Part shown: positions 37,482-49,000 of the stretch, one piece after another
Position numbering within the stretch: the first letter of the stretch is position 1
Layout: each line of letters opens with the position of its first letter
Assembly: GCA_026874595.1 (NCBI GenBank)
Contig: CM049307.1
Span: 42,728,362 to 42,792,361, forward strand
Reading direction: 5' to 3'
DNA from: Sipunculus nudus
Taxonomy: Eukaryota; Annelida; Sipuncula; Golfingiida; Sipunculidae
Length of the DNA stretch: 64,000 bases
Translations under genes and position numbers: made by a program
The notes under the pieces: generated by a model
The model's input: the letters and a program-made list of their open reading frames with translations, nothing else
What the model was told of the DNA's origin: nothing
The model's database searches: none

Positions 37482-40400
37482 CTAGAATTCTTCGTGAAAT
37501 GGGTAGTCTGGATGGTCTGGAAATCTGAAAAAAATCAGACAACATAGAAAAACAGGAACTTAAATATAATTTTATTTATTAACACTATATATGTATGTTA
37601 CATACAAATTTACTCTTAATATGTCAGTCAGAAATTAAGTTCAGGCCGAAATTAATTTATATTATATTTGACGGTGGTGGCACTGGACTTTGTCACGAAA
37701 CTTCTCTGTGGCCACGTCTCGGATATGCATGTTTTTGGTCTTGAACTGTCGGGGATGATACAAAGGGTGTCCTATAGAGGGTCATTTTCTTTTTTTCTCT
37801 CTATATCCAGAGATATGACACATTATTTTTCGAAGTTACTATCGCAGCGCCACCTGGAGGCAACTACGATTGTGTATCCAGGCAGAAAGCGGTTAGTTAC
37901 TGTAAAGGTCTCCAATATCTTTACGTTTTCTGGGACTCATATGGACAGACATTACAAAAAGTTAAGTTGTTCCTATCCCATCAAAAAACAAGATTTGATT
38001 TTATAAATATAACATGTGGTAAGCAGGTTGTGTCTGATCTATTGCTTAATGATTGACAGATTATATTAAAGCATGTTTAGCCAGTCTGAAACTAAACTGA
38101 TCTTCAAGTGCAAAATAATGAGCGGGTTAAATAAGCTTTTGTACATAATAAGAAATATAGCTACCCACTCAGCGTTAAGGCGCATGTTCTGGTCGAGTTC
38201 TCTCAGTGTCGTCATGTCCCCCTCCGTCAGCTCAAACTCCAGGGCCTATTATAATCCAATAAAATATGTAAACCACCAAAAATTATAAAACATATATAGT
38301 GGGCACCTCCAATTACCCCCCTGTCAATTACCCCCCAGATAACTACCCCCCCCCCCCAGACAATTATTTACCAGACAATTATCAAGCGACAATGATCCCT
38401 ACACAACCCCCACCCACCCACCCAGACAACTACCTCAGTTCAATTCATTTTTATTGCCACAAGAATATGTACATTATACATGAAACAGTTCGTTTATATT
38501 AATTGTACCTGCGACAAAGAGGACTGGCTCATATATAGAGTATATGTCCTCTCAGTATTGACATTAAATATAGAAGGTTATATGGTGCAGACACTTTGCA
38601 ATAAGAAAACTTAAGTTAAACTTTTTCCAGTATAGAGAACACAATATAATAAACATTTGATACTGAAAATGAATTTAAATATAATTTATATGATTCTCAA
38701 GTGGAGGAAAATATTCTTTCCGACAATGTTTAAATATTGATATTGCACAACAAGGATCAATATCTTTAATAATATTGTTCCAATTTCCGACCCCTTTAAA
38801 TTGAAAAGTTTTACTATAGGCTGCAGTTTTACATACTGGAACATGGGGGAAAATGTTTTCTTCTTGTTCTGTAATGATGTTCAACTGTGTTTTTTCAAAA
38901 TAATTCAGATACAATTAAATATAACATTTCATAATTAATTACCTCATGCATAAAATAAACCAACATTATAATTATAGATGTTTTCTAAAGTTTGTAAGGG
39001 ATATAGTAACATATCATGTGTATGTGAATTATATGGATATGAGGTATAGGTCTCTTCTTCCGATCAATTTTATAAATATATATTTTTACATATCGTCCTA
39101 ATATTATAAATATAATTTTTAAAATATACGTTATAGTTTGGTGGTGGTGGGGGGGGGGGGGTGTTGATTGTCTCCAGGGGTAATTGTCTGGGGGTAATGG
39201 TCCGGGGGTAGTCTGGTCTGGGGTAATAGTGCGGGAAGTAATTGTCCTGTTGCACCTAGATGAGAAATTTCTCCAGATCGTACCATGTTAAACGTTCGTC
39301 TGTACTTACCTTAAAGTTTTCTTCCATTCGCTCTTTCTTCGCACTCTTTGGTGCAACTGCCACTCCTCGTTGCAGTTGGAACCTGAGCGCCACCTGGAGG
39401 AAAATAATGTCACTATATATTGCTAGTACCGAATCATTCTCTTGGCGGAAATGAACCAGTATTGTAAAAATTATTCTTATATTATTTTAAACCAGATAAG
39501 TTAAGGCACCGTTTACAGGTGTAGGATGTAGAATCCCTGTGTTCTAGACACAAATGATGCTTGGAAAGATAGACTGATAAATAAATGAAGGTTTCCCTTC
39601 TCCTGAACTCCTCATGCAGTGGTTTATTTATACACTGTGGTCTTTAAATATTCTTCGCTTCAACCGCTGATTTACAAATCAAGATTCTCCAGGTTTCCCC
39701 ACCAGGGCTTACCCAGGCCAAGGTCAATCACAATCAGACCAACGAGAGCGTGGTGACGCATTGTGCATCCAACTCCAACTTTTAAACCCGCGACTTTAAA
39801 AACTTTAAAACCGCTGCCGTTGGTCTAATTCCTGGCGCTTTGCCAGCCCTGGTGTTGAAACCTGGAACATGTGCTTTATACAGCAGCGGTTGAAACGAAG
39901 GAGATCTGGAACGACTGCAGGGTGAAACCTCTGCGTAAGGAGTATAAGCTTCCCTCTTAGTCACACATACCTATATTCGTGACATTTGCCCGCTATCCCT
40001 CCCTATTTATTGTGATGTCTTCCATCTTACCATGGCTAAATTACACGTTTTAAATCACACTTTGATTGAAGAATTCATGAGTTATAAATTGATTCGAATT
40101 ATTGATGACGGCATTCTTATATTCCGTCTACATTTGATGTTTTGAAATTGAAATATCAACAAAGAGACCGGCCTTTGGACTGTTATTGCCGCCTACAGGG
40201 GAACTTGAGAATGTTATATATTATCCATTTTCCCTAGGTTGATTCTGTTATAGTCTGTTCCATGGTAGGGTGCCCATTGAATCTTGGCAATATTTTCATA
40301 AACAGGCAGATTAATTCTAGATGGCAATGAATTAATTGAGCATAGGCCTATTAAAATAAAATTAAATTAAAACCATACCCTGCAAAATATAAAAGTTATC

Positions 40401-43400
40401 CAATACAATTAATACCCGAGTAAACAGTCTATTTTTACGCCATCTCAATCCAATTATGAAAGTCAAGGTCACTAGTAAAATGCACAAACAAATACACTTA
40501 AAAACTCCTGATTGGTTGTATTGGGTTATAACAATTTTACGCAGGCGCATTGAGGTTACGGTGAATAGCTGTATGACAACTAACTTTGTCTTCAATTTAT
40601 AAAGGTTTATTAAGTCTCCCCTCGTAGAACGGGGCGGCTTATATTATACGGACCGATGAGTTTATTTCACTCATTTACGGGCTTCAGAGGAAGGAAAGCT
40701 TCAAGTAATCGATTACATGTAATTATTCATACTTCAGAAAGTGTCAAATTCTAGAAGGTATTCAGAGTCTAAACTAACACATCAGCAATGTTTTAAATGC
40801 AATGTTTTTTTTTATATTCCACACTTAAAAGGTATTTCAAGTTTTCCAAGCACACTTTTCCATACTTTTCGGGTTTAAAGTCTTTATTCTTTTATATGTT
40901 ATTATTTCAATGGCCACATTTATGTATACGAATTCCTGCACTTGCTCTTCATGTGGAAATTGAGAACCGCGAGGATTCTGGTTCCATATATTGGATGTAT
41001 ACAGTGAGAGTTGATAGTACTTGTAACATAAATTTTGTGAGTTCAGTTTAAATGACAACATATTTTGCGCAATTTTTCAAAATGCATATATCCATATATC
41101 ATTCTTGTGTGTAAATATAAGTATTTGAGAACGCTTAGCATGAGAGCTAGTGCCTAAACTGGCATTTACCAGTCGACGCTAATATTCTGACGTCACATTA
41201 CAACATTTTGACGTCATCGTGATGTGCTATACCTACCTGAGCTGGTGTTCTCCCGTGTTTGTCCGCTATGGCTTTGATCTTCTCATCAGTGTATATAGTA
41301 GGCCAATCCCGGTCTTCCCTGCGGTTCAATTAGCAATATAGCTTTAAATACATATATACAGGTCTAATGCACCAAGGTTTTTAATTCTTAATGCTCGTGA
41401 TATGCGATTACCTGATTCTTCAGCAAAGTAATTTTTAAGCGTGATTGTCATCTGTATTGAATGAAGTGTACCCTTCAGATGAATTTAAAGTGTGTAGAAA
41501 TTCAAAGGATGGTAAAACTAACAAATTTGGATTTTCATTACAACAGTTGTGTTGTGCTTTTAATATTCATGTTTTGAATGGTAGAATTCCTCCAGATATT
41601 GAAGGTGAATACACATGTGTAACACATGCTGGACAGAGTGTTATTGACTACATTATTGATTGTGTACAACATAATTTATTGTGGCATGTTTTATTAAAAC
41701 AAGGCATCAATGGTAAAATATTATGTGTTATAAAATCAATGTATTCAAAAATGCAGTCTTGTATATTAACTGAGAGTGGACTTACAGATTATTTTGCGTG
41801 TTCGGTAGGTACCCGGCAAGGTTGTATGATAAGTCCTTTATTATTTTCTTTATTTATTAATGAGTATTGTAACATGTTAGATGGAAGCGATTGTCAAGGG
41901 ATATATGTAAATGGAAATCTCTCAAGTTTAATGACATTGTTATTTGCAGATGATATGGTAAATTGTGGAGATACTGTAGGTAGACTTCAGCAACAGATTG
42001 ATCTCTTACAAAAGTTTTGTGAAAATTATGGTTTCAAAATTAATACAGATAAAACTAAGATTATGGTTTTTAGGAAAGGTGGTCCCTTACGAAAAGTAGA
42101 AAAATGGTATTTAAAAGGTAAACAGTTAGAAGCGGTTCCATACTACAAATATCTTGGTATTATTCTCTCCACAAAATTGTCCTTGTCAAAAACACAACAA
42201 CAGCAGGTTTTACAAGCAAACAAAGCTGTATGCATGATTAAAACATTCAGCAAAAAGTGTAAATATGTAAGTACAAAACATCTCTTTAATTTGTTTGATC
42301 AAATGGTAGTGCCAATACTAACATATGGATGTGAGTTGTTTTAAAAAATCAGAAACTATAGAGAGAGTACAGTACAAATTCTGCAAACACATTTTAAACG
42401 TAGGTCAGAATACTCCAAATGCACCAGCATTAGGAGAATGTGGCAGATTTCCTTTGTTTGTAACTTGCTTATTGCGTTGTATTAAGTATTGGATTAAACT
42501 TTTGCATATGCCAGAACATGGATATCAGAAACAGGTGTACAATATGTTGATGAATTTAGACAAAAGTGGTAAATCAAATTGGGTATCTCAAGAAAGAACA
42601 TTGTTGTTCCAGTCTGGTTTTGGATATGTTTGGATGGCACAGTACATTGGAGATGTGAATTATTTTATGAAAGAAGTTGAAATGAGAATAAAAGATATGG
42701 CCATTCAAAATTGGCATGGTGATATTGAATTGTGCAGTAAACTCTACTATTATGGTACTTTTAAATCTATGCTCACTCTAGAAAAATATGTTGATTGTAT
42801 CCCAAATAAACAACACCGTAGAGCACTTGCTAAACTTCGATGTTCAAATCATGAATTAGCTATAGAAATGGGCCGCCATAAAAACATTTCTCGTGAAGAA
42901 AGAATCTGTAAATATTGTTTATGCTATGGACTCAATATTGTTGAGGATGAATCTCACTTTATACAAGAGTGTAAATTATATCACGATTTGAGGTTAAATA
43001 TATTAGACAAGACTTGCATTATCCAAGTGAACAAAATTTTATAAAATTATTTAATTTAGATAATTCATTTGAAATGTCAAAAGTTGCTGCATATGTGTTT
43101 AATTCGTTTTTGAGGAGACGGAAAATAATAGATGGTTGAATTATGTATTTTAAACAGTACTCACTGTTGACAGCACAATAGATTCATTGTGTACTTAGGT
43201 GTGCAATAATGTTACATGTGTTTATGGCACGATTGATTAGTCATTTTAAGACTGTTACTTAACATTATATTGTTGTAATTTTTGAACTGACTGTTTGTTG
43301 AAGTGTAATTATGTTTATCCTCACAGATGATGGCAAAACAGATTTATATGTATGTAGGTATGCAGTTCTGTTATTTTTGTTAATGGCAGTGTTTACTAGA

Positions 43401-45984
43401 AAATATAAGACTGCTACCTTCCATTGGATTGATGTACTTGTTTAAATTGAATATTTATTGAAATGTTTGGAACTTTGAGCCTGTGGCCTTTTTCCTGAAT
43501 AAAGTTCTGTTCTGTTCTGTCATCTGTATATTACGTGTCAGTCTCATTGTCAGCATTACATGCACAACGAACATGAATGTACTTTTCCCAATATAAAATA
43601 AATGTAGTACTGAAAGCCAGCTATTCACGTATATTTCCTGTAGAAATTACGTGATTCTGGCTTACTTTGCCAACATATTTAGGAACTGTCGGTAATTCCT
43701 GCTAACAAAGGTTCTCATAATGACATATATATGACCATGTTTATTTACAAGTTGTCAGTAAACCTTGAACATGCCCCCATATTGATAAACAGACAAACAT
43801 AAAACTGAAGCGCCATTTGCAAAACTTTATTGCGTCCTAATTTGCTGCAAGGTGTCCTTGTTGAATGCTTTTTGATTATTTTGGCGGGTCCCCAACATGT
43901 TATGCACACATGGATTTGTGCCGCGCAATCGGCGTTTTCCCACCTATTTTATTAAAAAAGTTTCAAGGGTTGACCTTTAGTTTAATGTCAGATTTTGGAA
44001 TAGGCCGCTTTAATAAATATTTTTGTAAGATTTTTTGTCCTGAGACATCCATCAAATACTGAGGTTACTGGTCTTGGCATGCAGTAAATTATCTATATGT
44101 TCATGAGCGAATTAGATTTTCAAATAACTCTGCCAAAAGCACCGTCATAACGTCAAGATCGATGCCAATTAGGTGTCTTGCTTGATCACGGACCTCTTTT
44201 ATTTGCTGATAGCTTTGAAAGATCACCTGTATGCAAACGTAGGTATTCAAAGATGATAACGGGTTAGTCTAGCATGATATCCGCACTTTAATTCAATCGC
44301 AAATAAGTGAAGCGTTTGTAATACAGGGCTTTCGGTACTGGGCTGTGGCTAGTGGTATAAAGTCGTTGTTGGTGTGACCATGCATTCTCAGCACAGAAGA
44401 TCGAAAGAATGTGCACGATATATCTTAACCCGGCGCTGGAGGTTGGTGACCATGCAGTGCAAAGTAGGGGACTGCTGCCATCTAGTAGCAGGTTTGAAAA
44501 TTATATGCTTTTTAAAATACTCGACGGAAGCAAAAAGTTCCTGGTCACCACAGCTTCATAGTGTAATGTAATACCACTGTACAAGGTACTGATAAATTAT
44601 ACCAAAAAAAGTGTGGATCGACTTCCCCAAGGAAAATCTCTCATGAAAAATTCTACTGAAATTTAACATGGCGTCCTAATATTTTTCACAACAATTAACA
44701 AAAACAAACTGACAAGGGCATTCTTCGTGAAGACAAAATCCATTGCCTATTTCGATGACGGGCACAATATCTGATCTTTGGTGCATCGGCGCTTCTCAAA
44801 ATAAGAAAAAAATGCTTGACTTTTTAAGTTCTCACACCAAGTGACATTCACCTGATCGACATATTTACAATTTCGATTATCGAAATCAAATTTTATTTAT
44901 CTGATTTCTAGTAAACGTTTGTCCGAATTGTCAGCTTTCCGCACATGAATGATTAGGCGAATCATTCAGGATCCACTGTGTAGACACACACACATACACG
45001 AGCGCGCACACATTTATAATGTATTCTCAGCTTGCCGCACATAAATAATCGCGCGGATAATCGAGGATCCACTGTGTACACACACACACACACACACGCA
45101 CACACACACATGTAAAACGTAGCATGTTACCTGAGCTGTGGGTTAAAGCCTGCGAGAGGAGAGTAGGCGGCGACGGTTATATTCCTGTTTTGACAGAAGT
45201 CGATCAGTTTCTGGTTACTGAGGTAAGGATGACTCTCTACCTGCATGTGTCAGGAAAAAAGTTAAATATCTCCTATTGTGAGAAAAAAATACAAAACAGC
45301 ATTGAGGTAAATAGGACCACCGATTTGTATAGGGCGTTTATAATAAAATATATATCATATAATAAATATATCGTCCAAATTATTGACCATGGCGACACAT
45401 AATTAAATGTACAAATATGTTATTATAAATGTGTAATTGTTTTCCGCCAGCTACAGAACTAAACTTACCGTCTTTGAAATATGCAAATGTATCTGCTATA
45501 AAAAAGATTTCCAAGACTTTATGGCTATGAACAAACTATAGGGATGAAAATATCTTTAACAAGAAAACCTGATTGTTGACTGGTCTGATGCGACAGTTAT
45601 CCAGGATCTTTTGTAGCTGTTTGCTGTTATAATTTGATACACCGATATACTTGGTCAGTCCCCGGTCCACGCATTCCTCCATACCCTGTCAATGAGCCCA
45701 GAAAAACTGAGAACAGTTATGTATAATCTTAGTCCTAGTATATATATCTGCAAATTCTGGTTTCTTTATAGATAGCTCAATGCAACCGGCTCACATTTTG
45801 TTTCAAAGAACTTGAACATTTCCTAACATTTCATATCCCAACCTTTTTTTGAGTCTCTTTATTGTATTAATTACCCCCCCCCCCCCTCCCCGCTTGGCTT
45901 AGGTTTTTGAAAAACATGGAACAAATATATAAATAATATAACACCAGCTACATATATAATATTCATGCACCTCTGCATCCTTCA

Positions 45985-46020
<36 letters not shown>

Positions 46021-49000
46021 CAATTGCTGCTTTCTCTTAAATTATATCAAACAAGTTGCACCAAACTGTTTTAAGAAACTTATTTTCGTTTCATTAACCG
46101 TTAAGAAGAGTGATATATGATATATCACAATGATTTATTGAGTTTAACGTATACAACACCTTCCAAGTGTCTAAGATGTCCACAGACGCATAGATAAACT
46201 TGCCATCTTCATTCTTCGGGAACATCTCTTCACCTGACTAGGTTTATAAATATATAAAAATATATATAAATCCTACATTAACATTAATGTAACGCTGAAA
46301 CACAGATACAGACACTATGTAATGAGGCGTTTCTGTAACAAACCGCAACATCATTTTCTACATGCAGATGGTTTTATTTACATATTATTATTATTGAAGA
46401 AGTAAATTAGAAACAGTAATGATTAAGTTTATTAAACATAAGACGGTCAGGTTGCTAGACTATGCGCGTTCCTTTCGCTGTCCCGTTGGCAATTCTACTA
46501 ATACGTCAAGGTTTTGTTACAGAAGCAGCACGGTAAAAACGTTATATTCCAACTATTGAGAAATTGCTCCATATTTAAATAAAAAAATGCTTCATATAAA
46601 AACCATCCTTCTGGAGCATGCAATCGGCCATAATAGAAATGCATAGTGATAGAAAATCGCAATAAAAAGTAACTGCGCCTTGCTCAAAGTAAATAATTTG
46701 TATGAATTCATGTCAGTTTGATATTTATAAGTATATGCTGGTATATTAACAGAGAAACCTCTATATTTTGGTCAATTTTGGGACTGTGCCAAACTGCCCA
46801 CTTTACAGAGATGACCACTATATTGATGTCATGACCACTTGATAAATAAGAATAAAACGGGGCTGTGAAAAACTACCGACTATATGGAGGTGCCAACTTT
46901 ACGAAGGTGTCCACTTAAAGAGGTTCCATTGTATATAAATATATGTTAAAGTATGCATAGGAAGGGTATTACACGGACATTACCAAGGGTAACTAACCTT
47001 GAACGCTGTGGGCCAGTGTACCAGGAAGAGGTCCACATAAGGCAGTCCCAACCGCTCCAGGCTCTTCGTCAGTGCAGGAACCACTTCGTCTCGACCAAAG
47101 GCGTTTCTCCAAAGCTAAATAAGAGTTAATTATCCAGAACAGATTTTTTTGTCCGGGTGATGCGTCTTTGTGTACCAAATCTGTGGCAGCTATACTTTTT
47201 ACAGACCTTGATTCAGCGAGTCACTCAGGCGTCTATTTCAGGAATAAAGAACAAGACAATTAAATCAAGCAAATGACTCGCGTGAACTTGATTCAGGCAG
47301 CCTGTTGGAGTAAGTCTGGTGCTAGTTCCAGACCAAACATTTAGCAATGCCGGGAGGGCATGGATAATTAAACCAGTGAAATGAAGCCATATAAACCTCT
47401 CCGGTATTGGTGCACACGTGTCCTTGTCCAGACGGTATGTGAACAGTTTATGGTTTACATTTTGTTCCTTGGATTTGATTGCCAGTTTTGGTTTCAGCCC
47501 GAACACTTGCAGGCTTGTTCATTATTCATGACATAGACGCCAGAGTGGGTCCCTGAATCAATTTCTGTGAAGAGCGTAGCTGCCAGAGAGTTGGTCGTAT
47601 GGAGATTGGGCGGTATCCTGTTACTCATAAAGAGCCATGCTGGAGTTATAAAAATATATCTTTAATATACCATTTTAAATGAGGCAAATTGATGAATCTT
47701 ACAAAAGCCTGACCTACCATGCCGAAAGAAGGACACAACTTAAGGAATCGGTTTCACATTTGGCCTTTGGTAGGGACCTACATTTTCATACATAAAAGTG
47801 AGAAAAGGGAACCACTCCAAAAATGACTGAGGTCCTCTGATCTTTCTGTTTTCAGTCAAATACGATAATCTTTTAAAGTATCCTATACACATTGGTGACA
47901 ATATGACAAAAGAACTGTATCCCTTCTTGTGTCGAGATCCGCCATCTAATACAGTATCGGCGTTTTTGCTATTAAATATTTTTAGCTTTTAAATGATCAA
48001 AACGCAGTTTAAGGGCAATAAAGCCAATTAAAATTAAATGGAATATCAATCAGATAATTAGGCTACAATAAAACAAGGTTTAAATGGGTTTCGCTTCTCT
48101 TCCATGCACAGTATTTTGTATTCAGTATTTTCGTTATCCTATACTTTTCCTTCTTTTTCCTTCATTCTTTGTCTCACCCCTATTTTTTGCTACTTTTTCT
48201 TGAAAATTCCCACTCTTTCCTGCACTTAGTTGTGCACCATTATACGCAGTGTCAAAATCCGGTGAATTACAGTGAAATTGGCCTGGTGTTATTGTTCGTA
48301 AAATATTTTGGTTATTTCAAGGACTAAGTGATATCAAAACTGCAGGTACAGACTGAGCACACATAAAGTCAATTTACATGTGTACTCAGTAATATCACTT
48401 TTTGATTTCACATTCGTACATGATCAAAAATCGTGAATTTTAAATTATTGTTACATGAGGTTCACGTTCTTCTGTTCCCTTCTATTTTTTTCTTCTTTTG
48501 TCCTACTTTTTATATTTCCAACCTCATTTATCCTACTTTTCACATTTCCAGTCCTACTTTTCACATTTCCAGTCCTACTTTTCACATTTCCAGTCCTACT
48601 TTTGGCCTACTTTTTCGCAATGGTGTTCTTGACAGCCTATGGTCTTCTAGTGTTGGTTACTATATAGACAGTCTGAGCATCCATTGATTTAAACAACGTG
48701 TTTTTATGTAGATTGTACCGTTTGAAGCATGTTTCAACAATGACAAAGGAATAACGCATTTAAGAAGGAAAATTCTGAATGATTCAGCGTAGCATGACAA
48801 TTTTCAACTATACACTAGTTTATGCAGTGATGTACATTTCGTATTCATAAAATTATACATAAATTTATCAATTATACATTTATCATCTGTATATGAAGCT
48901 TAATTTAAATAGACCACATATACGATAAGCGGTATAGCTGATTTGTATGTCAAATGCATGGCTATTAATAAACTCAAGTACTAAATAAACCTCAGCCTAA

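Noticed and set aside
37840-37858. CGCCACCTGGAGG on the plus strand, like the start of AKR exon 8 (GTGGCGCT on the minus strand)
   Set aside because: Similarity covers only about 13 bases, then hits a stop; GCGCCACCTG also recurs in repeats at 51551 and elsewhere.
37668-38006. 112-codon plus-strand frame
   Set aside because: It lies in the last intron of the minus-strand reductase and shows no motif or splice signal of its own.
38299-38430. Pro/Asn/Tyr-repeat protein frame
   Set aside because: It is the translation of the CAATTACCCCC minisatellite.
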